Part shown: positions 23,704 to 31,378 of the stretch, piece after piece
Layout of the letters: every line of letters begins with the position of its first letter
Position numbering within the stretch: position 1 is the stretch's first letter
Made by a program: the position numbers and the translations under genes
From: Pseudomonadota bacterium
Lineage (GTDB): Bacteria; Pseudomonadota; Alphaproteobacteria; Rhizobiales; Xanthobacteraceae
Assembly (NCBI GenBank): GCA_023422775.1
Contig: JAFAGM010000046.1
Span: forward strand, 1 to 44,567
DNA length: 44,567 bases
Direction: 5' to 3'
The notes under the pieces: generated by a model
Seen by the model: the letters and a program-made list of their open reading frames with translations, nothing else
Told to the model about the DNA's origin: nothing
Databases searched by the model: none

Positions 23704-24591
23704 ATGACGGTCACGATCCGGCAGCTTCATCCGTTTTTCTTCGGCGAGGTTTCGGGCGTTGATTTGCGCAAGCCCCTGACGCCGCAGGAAGCCGCCGATA
23801 TCGAAGCCGGCATGGACAAATACGCCGTGCTGCTGTTCCGCAACCAGGACATATCGGACGAACAGCAACTGGCCTTTGCGCTGAACTTCGGCGAGCGCGA
23901 GAGCGCGCGCGGCGGCACCGTCACCAAGAAGGAAGACTACCGCCTGACGTCGGGACTGAACGACGTTTCCAACCTCGGCAAGGACGGCAAGCCGCTGGCG
24001 CGCGACAGCCGCACCCATCTTTTCAACCTCGGAAACTGTCTGTGGCATTCCGACAGTTCGTTCCGCCCGATCCCGGCCAAATTCTCGCTGCTGTCGGCGC
24101 GGGTGGTCAATCCCAAGGGCGGCAACACCGAATTCGCCGACATGCGCGCCGCCTACGACGCGCTCGACGACGACACCAAGGCCGAGATCGAGGACATGAT
24201 CTGCGAGCATTCGCTGATGTATTCGCGCGGCTCGCTCGGCTTCCTCGATTACAGCGAGGAAGAGAAGGCGATGTTCAAGCCGGTGCTGCAGCGGCTGGTG
24301 CGGACGCATCCGGTGCATCACCGCAAATCGCTGTATCTGTCGTCGCACGCGGGCGCCATCCAGGGCATGAGCATGCCCGAGGCGCGCCTGCTGCTGCGCG
24401 ATCTCACCGAGCACGCCACGCAGCGCGAATTCGTCTACGTCCACAAATGGACGCTGCACGACCTCGTGATGTGGGACAACCGCCAGACCATGCATCGCGT
24501 GCGGCGCTACGATCAGTCGCAGCCGCGCGACATGCGCCGCGCCACGGTGGCCGGCACCGAACCTACGGTGCAGCAGCAGGCGGCGGAATAG
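23704..24591 (+). CDS. TauD/TfdA-family Fe(II)/2-oxoglutarate dioxygenase, TfdA-alpha-like
   Basis: A 295-residue enzyme that should couple decarboxylation of 2-oxoglutarate to hydroxylation of a substrate. The iron ligands are His115 and Asp117 in WHSDSSF and His264 in TMHRVRRYD. Thr142 in GNTEFADMRAAYDAL and Arg275 or Arg278 complete the 2-oxoglutarate site. The motif order fits the TfdA subgroup, and the segments CLWHSDSSFRPIPAKFS and CEHSLMYSRGSLGF resemble the TfdA-alpha proteins reported from Bradyrhizobium strains that attack 2,4-dichlorophenoxyacetate. Natural substrates of such chromosomal copies are not settled. GGAGAG lies a few bases before the ATG. Cytoplasmic. Confidence 0.9.
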   Translation: MTVTIRQLHPFFFGEVSGVDLRKPLTPQEAADIEAGMDKYAVLLFRNQDISDEQQLAFALNFGERESARGGTVTKKEDYRLTSGLNDVSNLGKDGKPLARDSRTHLFNLGNCLWHSDSSFRPIPAKFSLLSARVVNPKGGNTEFADMRAAYDALDDDTKAEIEDMICEHSLMYSRGSLGFLDYSEEEKAMFKPVLQRLVRTHPVHHRKSLYLSSHAGAIQGMSMPEARLLLRDLTEHATQREFVYVHKWTLHDLVMWDNRQTMHRVRRYDQSQPRDMRRATVAGTEPTVQQQAAE

Positions 24592-24598
24592 GCCACAC

Positions 24599-24716
24599 TG
24601 TCATCGCCCGCGAAGGCGGGCGATCCAGTAAACGCCGTCATTGAAAATAATGCCGTCGTTGAAAATAGCGAATGGTGGTGATTACTGGATGCCCCGCCTT
24701 CGCGGGGCATGACGGC
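24599..24716. repeat. REP-like inverted repeat with an 18-bp tandem duplication in its loop
   Basis: The left arm begins TGTCATCGCCCGCGAAGGCG (24599) and ends CCAGTAA. The right arm (about 24680-24716) begins ATTACTGGAT and ends GCATGACGG. Between them, 24634-24651 and 24652-24669 are tandem copies of GCCGTCRTTGAAAATA plus two bases, matching at 15 of 18 positions. The element separates the convergent dioxygenase and yqgE genes. Confidence 0.75.
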
Positions 24717-24721
24717 TGGCC

Positions 24722-25372
24722 TCAGGCGTGCCCGGCTTCGTTCGACAGCATGCCGGGATCGATCCCGATCTTGCGCAGGGCGCGCTGGTATTTTTCATCG
24801 ACGTCGCTGCCGAAGATCAGGTCCGGGTCGGCGTCGCAATGCAGCCAGCCATTGTGCTGGATCTCGTTCTCGAGCTGTCCCGGCGCCCATCCGGCATAGC
24901 CCAGCGCCAGGATCGCGTGCTTCGGTCCGGTGCCCTTGGCGATCGCCTTCAGGATATCGACGGTCGCCGTCAGGCAGATGCCGTCGTCGATGTTGAGCGT
25001 CGCATCCTTGATGAAGAAATCGCTGGAATGCAGCACGAAGCCGCGGCCGGTGTCGACCGGGCCGCCCTTCAGCACCTTCATGGTCTCGGCATTTTCCGGC
25101 AGCTTGATCTGGTCGGCCTTCTCGATGATGTCGAGCTGCACCAGCAGTCCGGGAAAATCGATGCTGCCGGCCGGACGGTTAACAATGATGCCCATCGCGC
25201 CTTCGGAGGAATGCGCGCACATGTAGATGACAGAACGCTCGAAGCGCGGATCGCCCATCACCGGCATGGCGATCAAAAGCTGCCCGTCCAGATAGCCATC
25301 GGTTGACGGGCTATCGCCAACGCCAGCAACTTTGCGGCGAACGGGCTTCGGTGCTTTGCCTTCAGGGCTCAT
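24722..25372 (-). CDS. YqgE/AlgH family protein
   Basis: A 216-residue cytoplasmic protein of the UPF0301 (YqgE/AlgH) family. Recognisable segments are DGQLLIAMPVMGDPRFERSV, GAMGIIVNRPAG, LKGGPVDTGRGFVLHSSDF, LGYAGWAPGQLENEI and GWLHCDADPDLIF. The molecular role is not established; in Pseudomonas, AlgH is linked to alginate regulation. The start is ATG 25372 (MSPEGKAPKP), with GAGAGG upstream; a longer frame reaches 25432 with 20 further residues. It is divergent, after a 135-bp gap, from the DsbD-domain gene. Confidence 0.92.
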   Translation of the reverse strand: MSPEGKAPKPVRRKVAGVGDSPSTDGYLDGQLLIAMPVMGDPRFERSVIYMCAHSSEGAMGIIVNRPAGSIDFPGLLVQLDIIEKADQIKLPENAETMKVLKGGPVDTGRGFVLHSSDFFIKDATLNIDDGICLTATVDILKAIAKGTGPKHAILALGYAGWAPGQLENEIQHNGWLHCDADPDLIFGSDVDEKYQRALRKIGIDPGMLSNEAGHA

Positions 25373-25507
25373 CCGCAAAGGCCTCTCATGATCGCTCACA
25401 TCCTGATATCGGGTACGACTTCTGTCAATCAAGCATACCGCCGCATTTGGCAGCCGATCACACGCAATTCAATGGTTTGAGCAGGGACTTGCCTGTAAAG
25501 ACGTCGC

Positions 25508-26347
25508 ATGGTCGTGATAGTTCCCATCCGCGCCGCGATCGGCGCCGCCATTGCTCTTTCGGTCGCGTGTGCGGCGTTGGAAGTTCGCGCCGAGGACTCC
25601 TCGCCGTGGCAACATGACTCCCATTCCGCGCTGCGGTTGCTGGCCGGATCGCGCAGCGGGGCAGTACTGCTTGGCGGCATCGCGATCCAGTTGCAGCCGG
25701 GCTGGAAGACCTACTGGCGGACGCCCGGCGATTCCGGCGTCCCGCCGCGTTTCGATTTCTCCAAATCCGACAATGTCGAGGCGGTTACCGTGCTCTGGCC
25801 GGCGCCGATGAAATTCGACGACGGCGCAGGTGGAACCGCGCTGGGATACAAGCAGCAGGTCGTGCTGCCGCTGCGGATCGTGGCGAAAAATGCCGACAAG
25901 CCGGTGACGTTGCGCGCCAACATCAACTACGCGGTCTGCGACAAGATATGCATTCCGGTCGAGGCCAACGCCGAACTCGGCTTTGCCAGCGTGGCGAGCA
26001 CCGAAGACGGGGCGCTGTCCGACGCGCTCAACACCGTGCCAAAGCCCGCCAATGTCGGCGACCCCATCCCGCTGACCATCCGCGACGTCAAGCGCGAGGG
26101 CAAGACCGGCGTGCTGGTCGACGTCACCGCGCCCGAGGCAAAGGACGTCAGCCTGTTCGTGGAAGGTCCGACGCCGGACTGGGCGTTGCCGGTTCCAAAA
26201 ATCGTCGAGAACAGCCCGTCCGGCGTGAAGCGCTTTGCCTTCGAACTCGACGGTCTGCCCCCCGGCGCCAGCCCGGACGGCGCCGCCCTCAAGCTGACGC
26301 TGGTCGGCGGCGACAAGGCTTACGAATTCAATGTTAATTTGAATTAA
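25508..26347 (+). CDS. Stand-alone DsbD alpha-like periplasmic domain protein
   Basis: A 279-residue exported protein with a signal peptide cleaved near residue 28. The rest matches the N-terminal (alpha) domain of the thiol reductase DsbD: AIQLQPGWKTYWRTPGDSGV, ALGYKQQVVLPLRI and NINYAVCDKICIPVEA. Cys144 and Cys148 form the CxxxC redox pair used to hand electrons to periplasmic partners. The membrane and thioredoxin domains of full DsbD are absent, and no CcdA-like protein is visible nearby, so its electron donor must be encoded elsewhere. It may work in cytochrome maturation or protect sulfenylated periplasmic proteins. That role is inference. Confidence 0.82.
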   Translation: MVVIVPIRAAIGAAIALSVACAALEVRAEDSSPWQHDSHSALRLLAGSRSGAVLLGGIAIQLQPGWKTYWRTPGDSGVPPRFDFSKSDNVEAVTVLWPAPMKFDDGAGGTALGYKQQVVLPLRIVAKNADKPVTLRANINYAVCDKICIPVEANAELGFASVASTEDGALSDALNTVPKPANVGDPIPLTIRDVKREGKTGVLVDVTAPEAKDVSLFVEGPTPDWALPVPKIVENSPSGVKRFAFELDGLPPGASPDGAALKLTLVGGDKAYEFNVNLN

Positions 26348-26355
26348 TCCTTGTT

Positions 26356-26485
26356 GTCGTCCCTGCGAAAGCAGGGACCCATACGCCGCGGCGGTAGTGA
26401 TGAGAAGCCGCTGGAAGACACCTGCTTCAAACAACTTCTCCCAGTGGCTATGGGTCCCGGGTCGCGCTTCGCTTGCCTGGGACGA
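26356..26485. repeat. REP-like inverted repeat (CGTCCCTGCGAAAGCAGGGA type)
   Basis: The left arm CGTCCCTGCGAAAGCAGGGA followed by CCCATA (26357-26382) is mirrored on the right by TATGGGTCCCGGGTCGCG to CCTGGGACGAC (26447-26485). The central 65 bp contain ATGAGAAGCCGCTGG and no gene. It lies upstream of the flippase-like gene in the same direction as the DsbD-domain gene. Confidence 0.65.
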
Positions 26486-26571
26486 CGACTGCACCCAACC
26501 TAATCTTAAGGATTCGTTGATACATCCGGCCATCGCCGCAGCCTCGCGGCGCGTTCCGGGGATGCTCCGTC

Positions 26572-27945
26572 TTGGCCGTGCTGGATACGCAATCCGCAAA
26601 CGCTTCGCCTGCCGGCGTGGTCGCACGCCTGCGCGCCCTGCTGGGCGGGCCGGGCGAGGCCTCCCTCACCCGGCGGCTGGCCGGCACCATCTTCATCATC
26701 CGCGTACTGAGCGCGGCGCTCGCCTATTTCTCGCAGATCCTGCTCGCGCGCTGGATGGGCGGGTCGGATTACGGCGTCTATGTCTACGTCTGGACCTGGG
26801 TATTGCTGCTCGGCAGCATGATGGATTTCGGCATCTCGGCGTCGGCGCAGAAGATCATTCCGGAATACCGCACCAGTGGCGAGCACGCGCTGCTGCGCGG
26901 CTTCCTCTCCGGCAGCCGCTGGATGACGTTTGCGGTTTCCTCCGCCGTCTCGCTGCTGCTGGCGGGCCTGGTGAAGGCGTTGTCGCCCTGGATCGACGCC
27001 AACGCGATCGTTCCGCTCTATATCGGCTGCCTCACCCTGCCGGCGTTCGTGGTCGCCAATACCCAGGACGGCATCGCCCGTTCGCATGACTGGATGCGGC
27101 TCGGCCTGATGCCGCAATTCATCGTGCGGCAGTCGCTGATCATCGGCCTGACCGCCGGTGCCGTCGTGCTCGGCTTCAATCTCGGCGCCACCGCCGCGAT
27201 GTGGGCCAGCGCCGCCGCGGTGTGGATCGCGATGATCGGCCAGATGATCGTGCTCAACCGCAAGCTCGGCCGCCATGTCGAGCCCGGCCCCAGGGCCTAC
27301 GATTTCCGCGGCTGGCTCGCGGTCTCGCTGCCGATCCTGATGGTCGAGGGCTTCTACCTGCTGCTGTCCTACACCGACGTGCTGGTGCTGCAGCAATTCC
27401 GCTCATCGGAAGAGGTCGGGGTCTATTTCGCGGTGGTAAAGACGCTGGCGCTGGTGTCCTTCATTCACTACGCGATGGCGGCAACGACCGCGCATCGCTT
27501 TGCCGAATATCACGCACTCGGCGACAAGGCGCGGCTGTCGGCCTATGTCGCCCACGCGATCCAGTGGACCTTCTGGCCGTCGCTCGCCGCCACTATTTTG
27601 CTGCTGGCGCTGGGCAAGCCGCTATTGTGGCTGTTCGGCCCGCAATTCGTGGTCGGCTACGACATCATGTTCATCGCCGCGATCGGCCTGTTGGTGCGCG
27701 CGGCGATCGGCCCGGTCGAGCGGCTGCTCAACATGCTCGGCCACCAGCACATCTGTGCGCTGGCTTACGCGCTGGCGTTCGTGATGAACCTCGTGCTGTG
27801 CCTGCTGCTGGTGCCGCGCTTCGGCGGCCACGGTGCGGCGGCAGCGACGTCGATTGCGCTCACGTTCGAGACCGTACTGCTGTTCTGGATCGTGCGCAAA
27901 CGGCTCGGCCTGCACGTGCTGGCGTTCGGCAAGCGCGGGTCCTGA
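26572..27945 (+). CDS. Polysaccharide flippase-like membrane protein (Wzx/MATE-like superfamily)
   Basis: A 457-residue integral membrane protein with about twelve helices. It resembles O-antigen and exopolysaccharide flippases of the MOP superfamily: FFIRV-type N-terminal helix region (TIFIIRVLSAALAYFSQILL), LARWMGGSDYGVYVYVWTWV, FGISASAQKIIPEYR, and the late helices with ALAFVMNLVLCLLLVPRFGG. It should move lipid-linked sugar units across the inner membrane. No glycosyltransferase genes are next to it, so the polysaccharide is unknown; galU is 9 kb away. The start is TTG 26572 with a poor ribosome site; GTG 26578 is an alternative. Confidence 0.85.
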   Translation: MAVLDTQSANASPAGVVARLRALLGGPGEASLTRRLAGTIFIIRVLSAALAYFSQILLARWMGGSDYGVYVYVWTWVLLLGSMMDFGISASAQKIIPEYRTSGEHALLRGFLSGSRWMTFAVSSAVSLLLAGLVKALSPWIDANAIVPLYIGCLTLPAFVVANTQDGIARSHDWMRLGLMPQFIVRQSLIIGLTAGAVVLGFNLGATAAMWASAAAVWIAMIGQMIVLNRKLGRHVEPGPRAYDFRGWLAVSLPILMVEGFYLLLSYTDVLVLQQFRSSEEVGVYFAVVKTLALVSFIHYAMAATTAHRFAEYHALGDKARLSAYVAHAIQWTFWPSLAATILLLALGKPLLWLFGPQFVVGYDIMFIAAIGLLVRAAIGPVERLLNMLGHQHICALAYALAFVMNLVLCLLLVPRFGGHGAAAATSIALTFETVLLFWIVRKRLGLHVLAFGKRGS

Positions 27946-27996
27946 AACTCACCGGGAGCGGTTGGAAGACGGCTGCCGCCGTGATATGGTTTCTCC

Positions 27997-28233
27997 ATGA
28001 CCGTCACTAATCTGAAGAACCTGCTGGAACGCGCTCAAGCTTGGCCGGAAGCGGCGCAGGATGAACTTGTCTCGGTTGCAAACCAGATCGAACGCGAATT
28101 GCAGGACAAGGATTATCAGGCGACTCAGGAAGAATTGGAAGTCATCGACTCAGCAATAGCCTCCATAGAGGCTGGCGAAGGGGTGACCGATGCCGAAATC
28201 AAGGCAGTTTTCGCAAGATTTCGTTCGGCATGA
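27997..28233 (+). CDS. Putative type II antitoxin
   Basis: A 78-residue acidic, fully helical protein (LLERAQAWPEAAQDELVSVA; QEELEVIDSAIASIEAGEGV; TDAEIKAVFARF). The last part resembles the toxin-binding tail of ParD/RelB-type antitoxins. A clear ribbon-helix-helix DNA-binding N-terminus is not visible, so autoregulation is uncertain. Its stop codon overlaps the start of the downstream ParE-like gene by four bases (ATGA), the classical translational coupling of toxin-antitoxin pairs. Base composition is visibly less GC-rich than in the flanking genes, consistent with acquisition by transfer. Confidence 0.75.
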   Translation: MTVTNLKNLLERAQAWPEAAQDELVSVANQIERELQDKDYQATQEELEVIDSAIASIEAGEGVTDAEIKAVFARFRSA

Positions 28234-28523
28234 AGCTCGTCTATTCGCGACGAGCGATGACTGATCTGGACAGTATCGCAGCCTATTATACGGCAAACGC
28301 CAGTCCCGTGATTGCGAGTGCCATCGGACAGCGCCTGGAAGACGTCATCGACCGTATTTGCCGTATCCCCCATGCCGCTCCGCGAGTTTCGCAACGTTCC
28401 CAGGTCCGCGTCGTCGCCGTGGTTCGCTATCCATTTCGGATTTTCTATCGCGTGCGCGAAGACACGATCGATGTCCTGCATGTTAGACACACATCGAGAC
28501 GGCCCGTGAGCCGAGTCGAGTAG
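28230..28523 (+). CDS. ParE/RelE-family toxin
   Basis: A 97-residue basic protein of the ParE/RelE fold. The N-terminus MKLVYSRRAMTDLDSIAAYY is the typical start of the family, and the C-terminal strands carry VVAVVRYPFRIFYRVRED and DVLHVRHTSRRP. Family toxins either poison gyrase (ParE) or cut mRNA on the ribosome (RelE); the sequence does not decide between them, although the RxPFRIFYR..D...VLHVRH pattern is closer to ParE. Start ATG 28230 overlaps the antitoxin stop. The module sits between the flippase-like gene and the PHB-related operon. Confidence 0.85.
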   Translation: MKLVYSRRAMTDLDSIAAYYTANASPVIASAIGQRLEDVIDRICRIPHAAPRVSQRSQVRVVAVVRYPFRIFYRVREDTIDVLHVRHTSRRPVSRVE

Positions 28524-28573
28524 CAGGGAACGGCCCCTTCCTCTGCTCGCCGCCGGAAGGGACCTGAGCAGTC

Positions 28574-29362
28574 CTACTCCGCGGTCCAGCCGCCGTCGAT
28601 CGAGTAGTTGGAGCCGGTGATCTGCGCAGCATCGTCGCTGCACAGGAACAGCGCCAGCGCGGCGACCTGGTCCGAGGTCACGAACTCCTTGGTCGGCTGC
28701 GCGTCGAGCAGCACGTCCTTGATGACCTGCTCCTTGGTCATGTTGCGAGCCTTCATGGTCTCGGGGATCTGGTGTTCGACCAGCGGTGTCCAGACATAGC
28801 CAGGGCTGATGCAGTTGCAGGTGATCTTGAAGGTCGCAAGCTCCAGCGCCACCGTCTTTGTCAGCCCGGCGATGCCGTGCTTGGCCGAGACATAGGCCGA
28901 CTTGAAAGGTGAGGCCACCAGCGAATGCGCCGATGCGGTGTTGATGATGCGGCCCCAGCCGCGCTTCTTCATGCCGGGCACGGCGGCGCGGATGCCGTGA
29001 AATGCCGACGACAGGTTGATCGCAATGATCGCATCCCATTTCTCGATCGGAAACTCCTCGATCGGCGAAACAAACTGGATGCCGGCATTGTTGACGAGGA
29101 TGTCGACCGAGCCGAAGGTCTTCTCGCCGAGCGCGATCATTTCGGCGATCTCGGCGGGCTTGGTCATGTCGGCCGGCGAATGCACGGCGCGGACCTTGAA
29201 ATCGGTCTCGATGCCGGAGCGTTCGCGCTCGATATCGGCCGGCACGCCCATGCCGTTGATGACGACATTGGCGCCGGCGCGGGCGAACGCGCGCGCATAT
29301 GCCAATCCGATACCGCTGGTCGAGCCGGTCACGACAGCGTTCTTGCCTTTCAACGTACCCAT
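28574..29362 (-). CDS. bdhA: D-3-hydroxybutyrate dehydrogenase
   Basis: A 262-residue cytoplasmic SDR that oxidises 3-hydroxybutyrate to acetoacetate with NAD, a step in use of poly-3-hydroxybutyrate stores. Cofactor loop VVTGSTSGIGLAYARAFA, NNAG motif ILVNNAGIQFVSPIEEFP, catalytic Ser in INTASAHSLVASPFK, and SAYVSAKHGIAGLTK. The segment CNCISPGYVWTPLVEHQIPE is characteristic of BdhA within the SDRs. ATG 29362 has AGGAG 8 bases upstream. The stop of the patatin gene lies only 4 bp upstream of this start, so the two are co-transcribed, with the patatin gene first. Confidence 0.94.
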   Translation of the reverse strand: MGTLKGKNAVVTGSTSGIGLAYARAFARAGANVVINGMGVPADIERERSGIETDFKVRAVHSPADMTKPAEIAEMIALGEKTFGSVDILVNNAGIQFVSPIEEFPIEKWDAIIAINLSSAFHGIRAAVPGMKKRGWGRIINTASAHSLVASPFKSAYVSAKHGIAGLTKTVALELATFKITCNCISPGYVWTPLVEHQIPETMKARNMTKEQVIKDVLLDAQPTKEFVTSDQVAALALFLCSDDAAQITGSNYSIDGGWTAE

Positions 29363-29366
29363 TTCA

Positions 29367-30542
29367 TCACTCCTGCTTGCCTGCGGGGGTTTGGGGAGCA
29401 TCCCCCGTCATATCGTAAGCCACCATGGTCTGGCCGGATTGCGGGCGCTCCAGCACATCCCTGTGACGCATCGACTGATGAACGTCGCGGACGCCCGCGT
29501 CCCAGTGTTCGAGCATGGCGACGTGCGAAAAGTCGTAATCCTTCGATGAGGATTCGTAGTTCTTGCTCTTGTAGATCAGATGCACGACGGTGACGGTGTT
29601 TTCCTTGGCAGCGTTGCAGAGAAACTCCACGGAGGGATCTTTCTTCAGATCGTCGGGCAGTTTCCCGAGCAGATCGCGCAGCGCCTTGCGCGCGTTGTGC
29701 ACCTGCCTGTTCTTGTCGGTGTTCATGCGGGTGCGGCTGGAATAGCGGATGTCCTTCTCGCGTTCGGCGGCTTCCAGCAGCGAGGTCGGCAAATCACCGC
29801 GTGCGCTGAACAGGTCGACCTGGAAGATCAGCAGGTCGCGCCGGGTTTCCTCGCCGAGCACATGGTCGAGCGGCGTGTTGGAGGCGATGCCGCCGTCCCA
29901 GTAATGCTCGCCTTCGATCTCGATCGCGGGAAAACCGGGTGGCAGCGCGCCCGACGCCATGATGTGCTCCGGGCCGATTTTCTTGCCGAGCTTCCTGAAT
30001 TCGAAATTGTCGAAATATCTGAAATTGCCCGAGGTGACGCCGACCGCGCCGACGCTGAGCCTCGTTTTCAGATCGTTGATGCGGTCGAAATCGACCAGCC
30101 GCTCCAGCGTCTTCTTCAGCGGCGCGGTGTCGTAATAGCTCTGCGATTGCGGGCTGCCCGGCGGCCACAGCGGCGCGGGCGGAATGCGCGGCGTGAAAAA
30201 GCCGGGCACGCCGAAGGTCGCGATCAGCGCGGCGCTGGTCTCGTTGAACAGCGAACGCGCGCGGTCGCCATTTGTGACGGGTTTCCACGGCACCGGAGAC
30301 GACACCATCTCCCAGAATTCCTTCAGCCGGTCGACGCGCTTCTCGCCCTCATTGCCGGCGATGATCGCCGCGTTGATGGCGCCGATCGAGATGCCCGCGA
30401 TCCATTCCGGATCGAAGCCGGCGCGGCACAGCGACTGAAACGCACCGGCCTGGTAGGAACCCAGTGCACCGCCGCCCTGCAGCACCAGTACGCGCTGTGC
30501 CTTGGCGGGCGTGGTGGCAGGCGGGTCGTTGGAGTGATCCAT
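29367..30542 (-). CDS. Patatin-like phospholipase (with DUF3734-type C-terminus)
   Basis: A 391-residue Ser-Asp dyad hydrolase. The oxyanion loop is GGGALGSYQAGAF, the nucleophile is Ser52 in GISIG, and the catalytic Asp is Asp216 in YWDGGIASNTPLD. The C-terminal part (about 265-375) matches the domain often attached to such proteins (DUF3734). No signal peptide is present, so action is cytoplasmic or on the inner leaflet. It is the first gene of an operon with bdhA. That pairing suggests a role in lipid or polyhydroxybutyrate turnover, perhaps as an esterase or a granule-associated factor; this is inference from context. Confidence 0.92.
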   Translation of the reverse strand: MDHSNDPPATTPAKAQRVLVLQGGGALGSYQAGAFQSLCRAGFDPEWIAGISIGAINAAIIAGNEGEKRVDRLKEFWEMVSSPVPWKPVTNGDRARSLFNETSAALIATFGVPGFFTPRIPPAPLWPPGSPQSQSYYDTAPLKKTLERLVDFDRINDLKTRLSVGAVGVTSGNFRYFDNFEFRKLGKKIGPEHIMASGALPPGFPAIEIEGEHYWDGGIASNTPLDHVLGEETRRDLLIFQVDLFSARGDLPTSLLEAAEREKDIRYSSRTRMNTDKNRQVHNARKALRDLLGKLPDDLKKDPSVEFLCNAAKENTVTVVHLIYKSKNYESSSKDYDFSHVAMLEHWDAGVRDVHQSMRHRDVLERPQSGQTMVAYDMTGDAPQTPAGKQE

Positions 30543-30678
30543 CGTAACTGTCTATCAGAAGCCAATCGAACCGGCACCGTGGCGGCAGTTTGCGGCCGCG
30601 TCAATCAATGAGATCACAGGCAAGGATCACGCCGAATTTATCGCCAACGCATTGCGTGGGGCAGCAGCCGGACCGGCT

Positions 30679-31173
30679 TCATGTTGATGCGAGAATGAGC
30701 GTCCAGAACACCTTGTATTTGGTGTTCGGAGCATAAGTCGCCGCGATGCCCAATTTTGTGACACCGTTCTTGAGCATATTGGCCTTGTGGGGCGGGGAGT
30801 CGCGCCAGCCCGAAAAAGCTTCCGCCAGCGTGTGATAGCCGGCCGAGACGTTTTCGACCGCCAGCTTGGCCGGGTAGCCGGACGCTCCCAGCCGCTTTTC
30901 CAGCGGGCCCTTGACGTCGTGGTCGAGCTTGTTGCGCTTGGCCATCGCCTCCGATTGCGCTTCCGCAAGCTTCATCAGATCGGGGTCCACCACCACGCCG
31001 GCGAGGCCGTTGTTCTGCCGATATAGCGAGATCATCGAGGCGGCGGCCTGCGGATCCAGCGTCGCACCGCCATTGGCCATGCTCAGGTACATGGTCGGCT
31101 GGTCCGGCGCCTTGGTGTCGGCCATGCAGCCGGCGAATGCCAGAAGCGCAAAAATGACGAATAAGCCCCGCAT
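30679..31173 (-). CDS. CAP/SCP-domain lipoprotein
   Basis: A 164-residue exported protein. The N-terminus MRGLFVIFALLAFAGC is a probable lipoprotein signal peptide with Cys16, although Phe at the -3 position is unusual. The CAP domain (cysteine-rich secretory/pathogenesis-related 1 fold) covers about 45-162, with LDPQAAASMISLYRQNNGLA, AEAQSEAMAKRNKLDHD, the VSAGYHTLAEAFSGW helix and SPPHKANMLKNGVTKLGIA. The His of LDHD and the His of PPHKANML correspond to the cleft residues of the family. Function of bacterial CAP proteins is mostly unknown. Alone, between two operons on the same strand. Confidence 0.9.
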   Translation of the reverse strand: MRGLFVIFALLAFAGCMADTKAPDQPTMYLSMANGGATLDPQAAASMISLYRQNNGLAGVVVDPDLMKLAEAQSEAMAKRNKLDHDVKGPLEKRLGASGYPAKLAVENVSAGYHTLAEAFSGWRDSPPHKANMLKNGVTKLGIAATYAPNTKYKVFWTLILAST

Positions 31174-31261
31174 GATTCCCCCGGATTGGTCCGCCGTTGT
31201 TGCATACCAACCGTGGCTGAATGGTGAACGGGAAGCGATTTGGGCCTTGCGGCACCCACCG

Positions 31262-31353
31262 CTGTCATCGTCCGCGAAGGCGGTCGATCCAGTACCCCGT
31301 GTCGGTGCGATTGTGAACGGTGATTACTGGATACCCGCCTTCGCGGGTACGAC
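31262..31353. repeat. REP-like inverted repeat (GTCATCG...CCAGTA type)
   Basis: The left arm GTCATCGTCCGCGAAGGCGG to CCAGTA (31264-31294) pairs with TACTGGATACCCGCCTTCGC to GTACGAC (31325-31352). It lies just downstream of cysA, where it may close the sulfate-uptake operon transcript. Confidence 0.75.
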
Positions 31354-31378
31354 GACCGCGTTTGTGCCGGTTCGGAAC

